From assembly GCA_003519685.1 (NCBI GenBank), contig DOWG01000117.1, positions 1 through 19,164 of the forward strand: a stretch of 19,164 nt of DNA, written 5' to 3'. The notes under the pieces are model-generated. The model worked only from the letters and a program-made list of their open reading frames with translations, searched no databases and had not been told where the DNA came from. The position numbers and the translations under genes are program-made. Shown here piece by piece: positions 1 to 7,011 of the stretch. Position 1 is the stretch's first letter. Every line of letters starts with the position of its first letter. The DNA comes from Lachnospiraceae bacterium. GTDB taxonomy: Bacteria > Bacillota > Clostridia > Lachnospirales > Lachnospiraceae.

Positions 1-235
1 AAGTATTAATCATAATATTTTTAAATTCTTCATCCTTTAAAAAAGCTACAAAGTTCTGTAATCCAACGAAGTCTGATGTTTTCAATGCCTTCTTAATATT
101 AAGGACATAATCCATATCTTTAAAACCGATAACAATTCCAAACATGGGCAGATAATTGAATATGATAAGGAATACAAGTCCCGAAAGAGCCATAATCAAT
201 ACCGTATAATTTATCTTTTTTCTTTTTCTTTTCAT
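1..235 (-). CDS. LplB/UgpA-type sugar ABC transporter permease, N-terminal part only
   Basis: Only the first 78 codons are in the window; the gene runs off the left edge. The product starts with a very basic stretch (MKRKRKK), then a membrane segment at about residues 9-30, then an F-N-Y-L-P-M-F-G-I-V-I-G-F-K-D motif. That motif is typical of LplB-type permeases, which form half of the membrane channel of a sugar or oligosaccharide importer. The ATG at 235-233 is preceded by GGGAGA at 241-246. The gene follows the first LacI regulator by 46 nt on the same strand with no terminator visible between them, so the two may be co-transcribed. The EAA loop that contacts the ATPase would lie outside the window. 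The substrate cannot be inferred. Confidence 0.8.
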   Translation of the reverse strand, partial: MKRKRKKINYTVLIMALSGLVFLIIFNYLPMFGIVIGFKDMDYVLNIKKALKTSDFVGLQNFVAFLKDEEFKNIMINT

Positions 236-281
236 TGCAATCTCCCATTTCAAATACTTATGTACTTGTTGCCAATATAAA

Positions 282-1301
282 TCAATTCAATTTCTTAACA
301 GAACTTCTTACAACCAATTCCGGTTTGTAAAAAATACTTTCATTTGTGGCATTCGTATCTGACAGCAACTCAACAATTTTTCTCACGGAAGCCTCCCCCA
401 TCTCATAGGAAGGCTGTCGAATTGTTGTCAAAGGAACTTCCATAATGCCTGAATAAAACAAATCATCAAATCCGACAACTGAGATGTCATTAGGCACCTT
501 ATAACCAAGCTTACGAGCCGCTTTATATACACCGTAAGCCATTAAATCATTAAAGGCAAAGATCGCAGTCACACCATGCTTGAAAAGCTTCTCTGCCAAT
601 ACTTCCCCATCCTCCACATGGTAGTTCCCTTCTTCTACATACCTTGGACAAAAAGGGATTTTGTAAGTCTCCAAGGCTTTTTTGTAACCCAGAAATCGCA
701 GTCTGGAGTTTAACATGCCAAGCGGACCGGTAATACAAGCTATTTTCTCATGTCCGTTTTCAATCAGATGTTTTGTTGCAAGATATCCTCCCATCTCATG
801 ATCAACGGAGATACTTGTGTACTTATCTCCCATCTTAATTCTGTCCACCAGGATCAAAGGCTTTTGACATTGTTCCATTAATTGATAGCATTTTTTTAAA
901 ATTTCACCCGCACTTACCGAGGATGGTACCATTATAATTCCGTCCACCCCCCGGTCAAGGAGAATGTCCATGTATTCCAGATCTTTTTCCGGATTATCAT
1001 TGGTATTACTCAGAATGATATTATAGTTACAATTGGAAGCTTCATTCTCCGCTCCCTTAGCCAATTCACCAAAGAAACTGTTGCTTATATCCGGAACAAT
1101 AAAGCCAAGCGTATTCGTCTTTTTCGTAATCAAACCAACTGCCAGCTTATTCGGCCGATAATTTAATTCGTTTGCAATTTCAATAATCCTTTTCTTTGTA
1201 GCGGATGCAATTCGAAGCTCCTTACCGTTAAGCACCAAGGAAACCGTCGTAATTGAAACCCCTGCTTTTTCGGCAATATCTCGTATTGTAGCCCTGACCA
1301 A
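282..1301 (-). CDS. LacI-family transcriptional regulator (RbsR-like)
   Basis: DNA-binding sugar-responsive repressor of about 339 aa, the usual LacI length. I chose the TTG at 1301: AGGAGG lies 7 nt upstream (1309-1314) and the protein then begins LVRATIRDIAEKAGVS, right at the start of the helix-turn-helix. A longer frame from 1382 would add 27 residues that do not look like LacI. The recognition helix reads V-S-I-T-T-V-S-L-V-L-N. The hinge is followed by a periplasmic-binding-type effector domain with G-F-I-V-P-D-I-S-N-S-F-F and V-V-G-F-D-D signatures. It is divergent from rbsD and has LacI-type palindromes on both sides of the promoter region, so it probably represses itself and rbsD. The ribose link is inferred from the neighbour, not proven. 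Confidence 0.93.
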   Translation of the reverse strand: MVRATIRDIAEKAGVSITTVSLVLNGKELRIASATKKRIIEIANELNYRPNKLAVGLITKKTNTLGFIVPDISNSFFGELAKGAENEASNCNYNIILSNTNDNPEKDLEYMDILLDRGVDGIIMVPSSVSAGEILKKCYQLMEQCQKPLILVDRIKMGDKYTSISVDHEMGGYLATKHLIENGHEKIACITGPLGMLNSRLRFLGYKKALETYKIPFCPRYVEEGNYHVEDGEVLAEKLFKHGVTAIFAFNDLMAYGVYKAARKLGYKVPNDISVVGFDDLFYSGIMEVPLTTIRQPSYEMGEASVRKIVELLSDTNATNESIFYKPELVVRSSVKKLN

Positions 1302-1326
1302 ATAATCACCTCCTGTTATGTTCTCT

Positions 1327-1344
1327 TGGAAAAACGTTTTAGCT
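1327..1344. promoter_or_regulatory. LacI-type operator over the start site of the first lacI gene
   Basis: Imperfect palindrome TGGAAAAACGTTTTAGCT, with a central AAAACGTTTT core typical of LacI/RbsR/CcpA-type sites. It lies immediately downstream of the predicted -10 box (1354-1359), on the expected transcription start, where a bound repressor would block initiation or early elongation. It resembles the perfect palindrome at 1413-1430, so both sites probably bind the same regulator. Confidence 0.65.
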
Positions 1345-1353
1345 TGTAATTTT

Positions 1354-1382
1354 GTTATATCATCAATAATGTACAAAGTCAA
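1354..1382 (-). promoter_or_regulatory. Sigma-A-type promoter of the first lacI gene
   Basis: On the minus strand, TTGACT (1377-1382), a 17-nt spacer, then TATAAC (1354-1359). The predicted start is near 1347, about 45 nt before the TTG start codon. The match and spacing are good, and the operator at 1327-1344 sits on the start site. Confidence 0.7.
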
Positions 1383-1412
1383 TGCCTTGTACCTGATTTT
1401 GATGCATATTAT

Positions 1413-1430
1413 TGCTAAAACATTTTAGCA
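1413..1430. promoter_or_regulatory. Perfect 18-bp LacI-type palindrome upstream of rbsD
   Basis: TGCTAAAA-CA-TTTTAGCA, two perfect 8-bp arms. It directly abuts the -35 box of the plus-strand rbsD promoter (1431-1436) and lies 31 bp upstream of the -35 of the divergent lacI promoter. It shares the TTTTAGC half with the site at 1327-1344, about 86 bp away centre to centre. Paired sites may allow looping across the divergent region. Confidence 0.72.
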
Positions 1431-1459
1431 TTGAAAATAGTCTCTCATAGCATTATAAT
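1431..1459 (+). promoter_or_regulatory. Sigma-A-type promoter of rbsD
   Basis: TTGAAA (1431-1436), a 17-nt spacer, then a perfect TATAAT (1454-1459). The predicted start near 1466 gives a leader of about 30 nt. The palindrome at 1413-1430 abuts the -35 box, which supports control by the divergent LacI regulator. Confidence 0.75.
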
Positions 1460-1496
1460 GGTTTAAAATCCTTCAGAAAGGCTGGTTTTATATATT

Positions 1497-1886
1497 ATGA
1501 TAAACTCAAACATATTAAACACACAGTTAATTACCTTATTAAGCAGTCTCGGACATACGCAGAAAATATGCATTTGTGATGCAGGACTCCCTATTCCCAA
1601 GGGTGCCTCCTGCATTGACCTGGCACTAACACAGAACATACCGGGAATTCTCTGTGTACTTGAGCTGATACAAACGAATCTGATTATCGAATCAGGAATG
1701 GCTGCCGTAGAATGCCAGGATCAGAATGCGGACTTCTATCAGTTTGTTTCAAAAGCTGATTTTCCCGTTACTTATATTTCTCATAAAGAATTTAAAGAGG
1801 AATCTGAGCAATGTATCGCCTTTGTCCGCACCGGTGAATGTTCCCCTTATGCGAATATTATACTCACTGCCGGGGTAGCTTTTTAA
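1497..1886 (+). CDS. rbsD: D-ribose pyranase (RbsD/FucU family)
   Basis: Cytoplasmic sugar mutarotase that interconverts beta-pyranose and beta-furanose ribose so that ribokinase can use it. The 129-aa length matches RbsD. Family motifs are in the expected places: S-L-G-H-T with the catalytic His20, C-D-A-G-L-P-I-P-K-G with Asp28, D-L-A-L near residue 41, His96, and R-T-G-E-C-S-P-Y-A-N with Tyr118 and Asn120. The ATG at 1497 gives the normal family N-terminus, but the best ribosome site (AAAGG, 1477-1481) is 15 nt away, which is rather far. It is the only plus-strand gene here. No ribokinase or ribose transporter follows it, so this is an orphan rbsD controlled by its own LacI regulator. It could act on another pentose, but RbsD is the best call. 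Confidence 0.93.
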   Translation: MINSNILNTQLITLLSSLGHTQKICICDAGLPIPKGASCIDLALTQNIPGILCVLELIQTNLIIESGMAAVECQDQNADFYQFVSKADFPVTYISHKEFKEESEQCIAFVRTGECSPYANIILTAGVAF

Positions 1887-2026
1887 AATCCGCCGCTCAG
1901 ATTGTGGTAGGAAATTTGGGAATAGAAATTGACATCAAGCCGGAATTTGGCGAAAAAATTTGCTGCAGCTTGTAGTACAGAGTTGATTCTAGAGTGTTTT
2001 GGTATTAAAAATTGCTTCCTTAATTT
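1887..2026 (+). other. Region after rbsD with a short coding-like remnant
   Basis: No full gene is visible. In the frame shifted relative to rbsD there is an open stretch from the rbsD end to the TAG at about 1973-1975. It reads A-A-Q-I-V-V-G-N-L-G-I-E-I-D-I-K-P-E-F-G-E-K-I and looks protein-like, but it has no start of its own. It may be the decayed end of a gene that once followed rbsD. I do not recognise the family. Confidence 0.3.
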
Positions 2027-2069
2027 AAAAAAACTTATGGACTTGTGTCAATAGCTTAGGCACAAGTCC
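2027..2069 (-). terminator. Intrinsic terminator of the second lacI gene
   Basis: Arms GGACTTGTGTC (2039-2049) and GGCACAAGTCC (2059-2069) pair over 11 bp with one G-T pair and a 9-nt loop. Read on the minus strand, the hairpin is followed by seven T residues (complement of 2027-2033). It lies about 30 nt past the lacI stop. On the plus strand it lacks a T run, so it is at best a weak stop for rbsD. Confidence 0.75.
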
Positions 2070-2098
2070 AATCCAATATACTATGTATTCAATTCCTA

Positions 2099-3187
2099 CT
2101 AACGCCCATGTTTTTTGGGCATAAGTCTTTTTTTTGTACTGTCACGTTCAATCAAATAAGGGGGAATCCTGCTGATCCGGCAAAACTCCTTCCCTTCCAT
2201 TGCTGCCATCATGGCATCAAACAACGTCTGGGCATACTGCTTATAATCAATTGCGACTGTCGTGATTGCAGGTCTTGCCATAGTTGAAGCACGAACACCA
2301 TCGGCGCCGATGAATTTGATATCATCAGGCACTTTTAGTCCTGCATCCTGTGCCTCACACTGTGCACCAAATGCCACATGGTCGTTGATGCAAAATACAA
2401 TCTCCGGCAATTCTTTCCTCTCTAACAGCTTTCTCATGGATTCGGCGCCATCATCCTCACTGAAGGATTTTCCGATAATCCATTCCTTACGGATTTCGAT
2501 ATTGTATTTTTTTGCTTTCTCCAATAAATATTTTTTCTTATTATAGGATGGATATGACTCATCTGTTCCGCCCAGAATACCCATTGTCTTGTAACCCTGT
2601 TCCGCAATATATTTAACCGCCAGTTCACAGCCCAGTCTGTCATCGGAATGTACACCAATGCATCCAAAATCCTGCGCCTGTTCGCTGCACAGAATGCAGG
2701 GTATGATTTCATTTAAAGCACGAATCTCATCTTTTGCCTCTTCTTCAAGATTGACCCAGTCTACCCTTCCGCCCATGATGATAACAGCTTCCACCCGAGC
2801 TTCCTCCAAGGTACGCAGTATTCTGCTTTCTACCGCCAAATCATTTTTACCGTTATATAGGATAATCATATACCCTTTTTCCGATGCCAGCCTTTCAAAC
2901 TCATAGTATACTGTGGAAAAGTACTCTGTTCCTACATAAGGGATCACAAATCCGATCAATCCGGTCTGACTCTTTTGCAATCCTCTGGCAATCGCATTCG
3001 GCTTAAATTTATACTTATCTACAATCTCCTGGACCATGATTCTGTTCTTCTCCGATACAACTCCGTTACCGGATACCACTCTTGACACCATGGAAGCGGA
3101 GACGCCGGCTTCTCTCGCTATATCATAAATAGTCACATTTTTTTTTACTTGCAGGCGCCTGGATTGTTTTGAATCATCTTTTATCAT
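2099..3187 (-). CDS. LacI-family transcriptional regulator, probable repressor of the long operon
   Basis: 362-aa LacI-type repressor. After a basic leader of about 15 residues, the helix-turn-helix reads V-T-I-Y-D-I-A-R-E-A-G-V-S-A-S-M-V-S-R-V-V. Its Ala-Ser-Met before the V-S-R differs from the I-T-T of the first regulator, which suggests a different operator. The effector-binding domain follows, with G-F-V-I-P-Y-V-G-T-E-Y-F and F-I-G-A-D-G-V signatures. The ATG at 3187 has AAGGAC about 9 nt upstream. It lies downstream of the operon on the same strand but has its own promoter and a hairpin ahead of it. A site in its promoter (3249-3262) matches the operator at the main operon promoter at 12 of 14 positions, so autoregulation plus operon repression is the natural inference. 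The likely inducer is a product of the glycan. Confidence 0.93.
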   Translation of the reverse strand: MIKDDSKQSRRLQVKKNVTIYDIAREAGVSASMVSRVVSGNGVVSEKNRIMVQEIVDKYKFKPNAIARGLQKSQTGLIGFVIPYVGTEYFSTVYYEFERLASEKGYMIILYNGKNDLAVESRILRTLEEARVEAVIIMGGRVDWVNLEEEAKDEIRALNEIIPCILCSEQAQDFGCIGVHSDDRLGCELAVKYIAEQGYKTMGILGGTDESYPSYNKKKYLLEKAKKYNIEIRKEWIIGKSFSEDDGAESMRKLLERKELPEIVFCINDHVAFGAQCEAQDAGLKVPDDIKFIGADGVRASTMARPAITTVAIDYKQYAQTLFDAMMAAMEGKEFCRISRIPPYLIERDSTKKRLMPKKHGR

Positions 3188-3224
3188 AATATCAGTCCTT
3201 CTACAAGTTTTTTATTGCAAATAT

Positions 3225-3253
3225 AGTTTACTCCATAAATATTTTCCATGCAA
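3225..3253 (-). promoter_or_regulatory. Promoter of the second lacI gene
   Basis: On the minus strand, TTGCAT (3248-3253), a 17-nt spacer, and TAAACT (3225-3230). The -10 is a moderate match. The -35 lies inside the operator-like site at 3249-3262, the same arrangement as at the main operon promoter (18644-18671). The predicted start is near 3218. Confidence 0.5.
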
Positions 3254-3262
3254 CCGTTTTCT
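3249..3262. promoter_or_regulatory. Operator-like site shared with the main operon promoter
   Basis: TGCAACCGTTTTCT on the plus strand matches TGCAACCGGTTTCA at 18667-18680 at 12 of 14 positions. In both cases the TGCAA part forms the -35 box of a minus-strand promoter. This supports autoregulation by the adjacent LacI protein. A CcpA site is an alternative, since the motif is close to the cre consensus. Confidence 0.6.
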
Positions 3263-3302
3263 ATTTTTCTCCAATATTCGCAATCCATCTGAAAGAGCAA
3301 AT

Positions 3303-3340
3303 ACCTCTGTGCAAGTCAGTGATTTTGCTCACACAGAGGT
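3303..3340 (-). terminator. Hairpin after the solute-binding-protein gene, probable operon terminator
   Basis: Arms ACCTCTGTGCAAG (3303-3315) and CTCACACAGAGGT (3328-3340) form a stem of about 13 bp with two wobble pairs and a 12-nt loop. On the minus strand the tail is only moderately T-rich (ATTTGCTCTTTC), so termination may be partial and let some readthrough into the second lacI gene. It lies about 79 nt past the solute-binding-protein stop. Confidence 0.55.
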
Positions 3341-3347
3341 TTCCTAT

Positions 3348-3374
3348 CTAACGCCCATGCTTTTTTGACATAAA
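3348..3374 (-). repeat. Duplicated 3' tail of a lacI gene in the intergenic gap
   Basis: These 27 bp match the last codons of the second lacI gene (2099-2125) at 23 of 27 positions and keep the codon frame. Read on the minus strand they encode F-M-S-K-K-H-G-R-stop, against L-M-P-K-K-H-G-R-stop in the gene. A stop occurs in frame about 30 nt past the repeat on its upstream side, so nothing long is encoded. This looks like the remnant of a second regulator copy or of a recombination at this junction. Confidence 0.6.
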
Positions 3375-3418
3375 TCCTGAAGAATAACCGCTTTCGCTAT
3401 TCTATTGTTTTCCTTCTG

Positions 3419-4924
3419 TTATTCCGCTGTTTTATCTTTATCTTTTTCTTCTTCCGCAGCTGCTGCTTCTTCCTCGGCTACCTTATCTACGATGGCTTTC
3501 ATGTCTGCGTCATAATCATGTGTTGCAATGTCAGCAATTGCCGTATCAATCTGGGATTGATACGTTTCAATCGCTGTCTGCGGTGTAGAAGCACCGGAAG
3601 TGATTTCAGAAAATAAAGTATTCATAACATCTCTGACGTCACTAAATCCATTGATCGGGTTAACCACACTGACTCCCTTATTCAGAATATAGGCTGCGTT
3701 CTTGACAGATTCTGCATCACGCGCCCAGTTCTCAAGCTGCGCATCCACAAGATCATTCAGCTCCTCCTCAGTCTCAACGATCTGGTTGATCAGGTTGTAA
3801 ATCTGTGCTTTTTCTTCTGCATTCTCGATTCCGTTTAGCATTCCATATACACCAAACTCTTTACCATAGCATGCGTAATCGCCAGCGGATTTTCCCTTCG
3901 GGAAGGGTACCCAGCCCCATTCATCCACCATACCGCCATCCGCTACTTCAAGATAGGAACCCGAGATCCAGGATTCTTCCAGACACATCATATACTGCCC
4001 ATCCCGGAATCCCTTAATAAAGGAATCCCAGCTTTCCGTGCTCCAGTCAATGGCATTACGAAATTTTACAGTGGTACAAAAATCATGGTATGCTGTAAGT
4101 GCCTCGATTACCTTAGGATCGGAAAGATCAATGGTCATGCCGGAATCCGTCTTTGTTACAACATTGGCCTCGTTGGAATACAGATAATTCCATTCCAGCG
4201 ACTCCCTTGCATTAAAACCATAGATATCGATTGTACCGTCGTTATTGCTATCCACATTTCCCGCGATAGCAATCTCTTTAAATTTATCCCAGGTCCATTC
4301 TCCGCTGTCGACCAGTTCATACAGGTTTGGCAAATTATATTTCTCAAACAAAGTTTTATTCCAGAACACTCCATAACGTACTTCATAATTCTTCCTCAGG
4401 GTCGTATAGTAATTTCCGGCATAGAAGCCTGCTTCGGTAACATCGGGCCGCCAGATGAAATCATTCATGTCGTAGGAGGAATAATTATTTAACGGCTGAA
4501 TAATGCCTCCCTCGGCAAGTGCGGGAACATGGTAAGTCATCATATAACCGATATCAACAATTGGTTCCCCTGCAAGTACGGAGGTAACATACTTATCGTA
4601 GTAGCTCCCTGTGCAATCCACATACTCAATCTTACAGTTGTAGTTTTCTTCCACAAATTTAATGCGGTTATAGTATGCCTCTGACATAGCATCCGCATCC
4701 GGATTAGGATACCCCTGATCATTAAAATATCCTATTCTTAATGTGATTCCCCCAAAATCGTAAGCAGGCTCAGCTTCCGGCGTAGGTGCTGCTGTTGCTT
4801 CCGGTTCCTTGGTAGGTGCCGGTGTTGCCGGTGCATTTGCTTCCTTATTACCTTTGCCGGCACATGCAGTTAAGGAGAATACCATAACTGCACTTAGTAA
4901 GATCGTAATAAATCTTTTTTTCAT
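3419..4924 (-). CDS. Extracellular solute-binding lipoprotein of a sugar ABC importer
   Basis: About 501 aa. Captures a sugar or oligosaccharide outside the membrane for the two permeases encoded just upstream. The signal peptide ends in a lipobox L-T-A-C (Cys21), followed by a linker rich in Ala, Pro, Thr and Glu, then the family-1 type binding domain, and finally an acidic low-complexity tail (E-E-E-A-A-A-A-E-E-E-K-D-K-D-K). I prefer the ATG at 4924, because AGAGAGG (4934-4940) lies 9 nt ahead of it; the ATG at 4933 directly abuts that site. It is last in the long operon, 53 nt after a permease, with a GNRA hairpin in the gap. It differs greatly from the 976-aa binding protein of the same operon, so the two importers probably take different substrates. 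Confidence 0.92.
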   Translation of the reverse strand: MKKRFITILLSAVMVFSLTACAGKGNKEANAPATPAPTKEPEATAAPTPEAEPAYDFGGITLRIGYFNDQGYPNPDADAMSEAYYNRIKFVEENYNCKIEYVDCTGSYYDKYVTSVLAGEPIVDIGYMMTYHVPALAEGGIIQPLNNYSSYDMNDFIWRPDVTEAGFYAGNYYTTLRKNYEVRYGVFWNKTLFEKYNLPNLYELVDSGEWTWDKFKEIAIAGNVDSNNDGTIDIYGFNARESLEWNYLYSNEANVVTKTDSGMTIDLSDPKVIEALTAYHDFCTTVKFRNAIDWSTESWDSFIKGFRDGQYMMCLEESWISGSYLEVADGGMVDEWGWVPFPKGKSAGDYACYGKEFGVYGMLNGIENAEEKAQIYNLINQIVETEEELNDLVDAQLENWARDAESVKNAAYILNKGVSVVNPINGFSDVRDVMNTLFSEITSGASTPQTAIETYQSQIDTAIADIATHDYDADMKAIVDKVAEEEAAAAEEEKDKDKTAE

Positions 4925-4948
4925 TTTCTTCATCCTCTCTTTTTATTT

Positions 4949-4966
4949 AAACTGCTTGCGCAGCTT
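4949..4966 (-). other. Intergenic RNA hairpin with GCAA tetraloop before the binding-protein gene
   Basis: Minus-strand RNA AAGCUGC-GCAA-GCAGUUU forms a 7-bp stem (one G-U pair) capped by a GNRA-type loop. There is no T run after it, so it is not a terminator. Its place between the permease and binding-protein genes suggests mRNA processing or stabilisation that raises binding-protein output. This role is inferred. Confidence 0.45.
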
Positions 4967-4977
4967 AGCACTACACT

Positions 4978-5982
4978 TTATCCAACAATACCTGAGCGCT
5001 CAATCCCTTCTACGAATGACTTCTGGCAAACAATATACAACACAACTAACGGGATAATCGTCAGTACCACGCCGGTATTATTAATCATGGAAGAAAATCC
5101 GGGGCTGATAAAATTCATATCTCCGCCAAAGGTTTCATACTGGTTTGCCACCTGGTACAACAAGGAAGTCAGTGCATTTGGTATCACCTTTACATTATTT
5201 AAGTACAGAGTGGAATAGAAATTATCCGTCCACTGCCATACAAAACTGAACAGGAATACCGTTACCATCATCGGAACTGCGCTTGGAAGCATGATCGTAA
5301 AAAAGGTGCGAAGCTTTCCGCTTCCATCTACAAAAGCAGCCTCCTCCAATTCCTTAGGCATTCCTTTAAAAAACTGCCGCAGCATATAGATATAGAGTCC
5401 GTTTTTAAAACCGGTACAGGTTGCCGCCTGGATGAAGAAGGGCCAGAAGGTGTCAATCAGATTCACTGTACCGCCCTTCGTTAATTGAAAGAGACCCAGA
5501 AAATCAAAAAACCGAAAGTGCATAAACAACGGAAGCATGATTACCTGTGGCGGTATGATTAATGTCAGGATCACACAACCAAAGAGCAGATTCCTGCCCG
5601 GAAAACGAAACCTGGCAAATCCATATGCCGTAAGCAAGCAGGCAAATAGCTGTAACAATGCCACTCCTCCTGCTAAGCCCAGAGTGCGGATCGACGTTTT
5701 CATATAGTCCATTCCGTGAAATGCAATTTTATAGTTATTCCATGTAAAATGCTTTGCAATATATTTTATTGAGGAATCATACAGATCCTGCTCCGCCATA
5801 ACCGACAGGCTTACTTTAATAAAAATAGGCTTTAGTATGATAAAGCATATTCCAAGAATAATCACCCCGCGAATCATACTCCAAAGTAAGGTCCCTATTC
5901 TGGCCTTTGTCATTCTTTTATGCCTTTTCTTCAGGCGTCTCTTCTTAATGATCGATTTATTAATTGTGACTAACTGCTCCAT
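4978..5982 (-). CDS. Carbohydrate ABC transporter permease, MalG/UgpE type (second importer)
   Basis: Inner-membrane subunit of about 334 aa with roughly six membrane segments after a very basic N-terminus (K-K-R-R-L-K-K-R-H-K-R). The EAA loop that docks the ATPase is L-E-E-A-A-F-V-D-G-S-G, about 100 residues from the C-terminus, as usual for this family. An upstream ATG at 6018 would add 12 residues, but it lies inside a perfect inverted repeat (6007-6023) and lacks a well-placed ribosome site. The ATG at 5982 has GGGA 8 nt ahead and gives a normal start, MEQLVTINKS. It pairs with the MalF-type permease at 6075-7010 and the binding protein at 3419-4924. No ATPase gene is nearby, so a shared MsmX-type ATPase is expected. 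Confidence 0.92.
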   Translation of the reverse strand: MEQLVTINKSIIKKRRLKKRHKRMTKARIGTLLWSMIRGVIILGICFIILKPIFIKVSLSVMAEQDLYDSSIKYIAKHFTWNNYKIAFHGMDYMKTSIRTLGLAGGVALLQLFACLLTAYGFARFRFPGRNLLFGCVILTLIIPPQVIMLPLFMHFRFFDFLGLFQLTKGGTVNLIDTFWPFFIQAATCTGFKNGLYIYMLRQFFKGMPKELEEAAFVDGSGKLRTFFTIMLPSAVPMMVTVFLFSFVWQWTDNFYSTLYLNNVKVIPNALTSLLYQVANQYETFGGDMNFISPGFSSMINNTGVVLTIIPLVVLYIVCQKSFVEGIERSGIVG

Positions 5983-6074
5983 AATAAAATCCCATGCCTT
6001 TCCTAGCCTGCATCCCATGCAGGGACCGATTTGCTCCTGCTTACTGCCCTGTATTCTTTCCTGAGACGATTCCC

Positions 6075-7010
6075 TTACCTTTCGTCATAATAGAATACTC
6101 TCTTAGAAATCATTCTTCCGACCACCAACAGAATGATTGCAATACAAATAAAATAGATCCAGGCCATTGCCGAACCGAAACCGTATTTGATATCCGTGAA
6201 TATCGTTGTCTTGATTTCCGTCATCATTTCATTGGTTGCACTGGTAAATGAGTCGATGATGGTGTAAATACTGTTTACCAGAATGAGCGGACTGATCATT
6301 GGAAAGGTAATCTTCCAAAAGTTCTCCCAGGCTGTAGCTCCCTCAATATCGGAGGCTTCATACAGAGAGGGTGATATGGATTGTAAGCCTGCCAGAAAGA
6401 TCAATATCTGCACCCCGGATGCAATGATGATACTATAGACACCGTTCACGGCATTTGAGAGAAATTCAATGATACCGATCGGTAAATCTGTATATTCCCG
6501 CAATAGCATAGCCACATTTACGAAGGAAGCAATACTGTCGGAACCTGTTTCCGCAACATTTACAGAATTCAACAATAAATCAGAAGTTTCCAGTCCAAGG
6601 ATCGCTCCGGAGGACAGCAGCACCGGAAAGAAAAATATGCTGCGTGCCAAGGTTCTTCCCCGAAACTTCTGGTTGAGCAGATTGGCTGCAAAAAAACTGA
6701 AGATTATGATTAAAGGAACATTGACAAACATATCCCGGATTGCGCCAAGCAGCATTCGGTTGAATTCCGGATCAATTGTTAATGCCCTGAGATAATGTTC
6801 AAAGCCATGTCTTGCAGCAGTACTTAAGGTGTAACCCTCCGAGGTTACATTAAGATTACTGAAGCTGAACCGGATAGATTGAACCACCATCGGCAGGAAC
6901 AACCCAAGCAATCCGATTAAAAAGGGTAGGATAAATAGATAACCGGCCAATGCCTCTTTCCCTCTCAAGGTTAATCGCCGCTTTCCGTTCTGACGTTTCC
7001 AATACAGCAT
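6075..7010 (-). CDS. Sugar ABC transporter permease, MalF/UgpA type (second importer)
   Basis: About 311-aa membrane protein. The first segment follows L-A-G-Y-L-F-I-L-P-F-L-I-G, a common opening of MalF-type permeases. The EAA loop reads L-Y-E-A-S-D-I-E-G-A-T and is followed by F-P-M-I-S-P. The ATG at 7010 is chosen: it comes one base after the stop of the DUF5696 gene and follows a GGTGGTGAG ribosome site inside that gene. A GTG at 7022 is possible but would overlap the site. The near-overlap implies translational coupling to the DUF5696 gene, linking that protein to this importer. Confidence 0.92.
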   Translation of the reverse strand: MLYWKRQNGKRRLTLRGKEALAGYLFILPFLIGLLGLFLPMVVQSIRFSFSNLNVTSEGYTLSTAARHGFEHYLRALTIDPEFNRMLLGAIRDMFVNVPLIIIFSFFAANLLNQKFRGRTLARSIFFFPVLLSSGAILGLETSDLLLNSVNVAETGSDSIASFVNVAMLLREYTDLPIGIIEFLSNAVNGVYSIIIASGVQILIFLAGLQSISPSLYEASDIEGATAWENFWKITFPMISPLILVNSIYTIIDSFTSATNEMMTEIKTTIFTDIKYGFGSAMAWIYFICIAIILLVVGRMISKRVFYYDER

Positions 7011-7011
7011 T

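Noticed and set aside
2262..2906. Plus-strand open frames opposite the second lacI gene
   Set aside because: No ribosome sites or recognisable motifs; they mirror the codon pattern of the minus-strand gene.
4085..4492. 135-codon plus-strand open frame opposite the binding-protein gene
   Set aside because: Lies fully inside a well-supported lipoprotein gene and has no family features or start signal.
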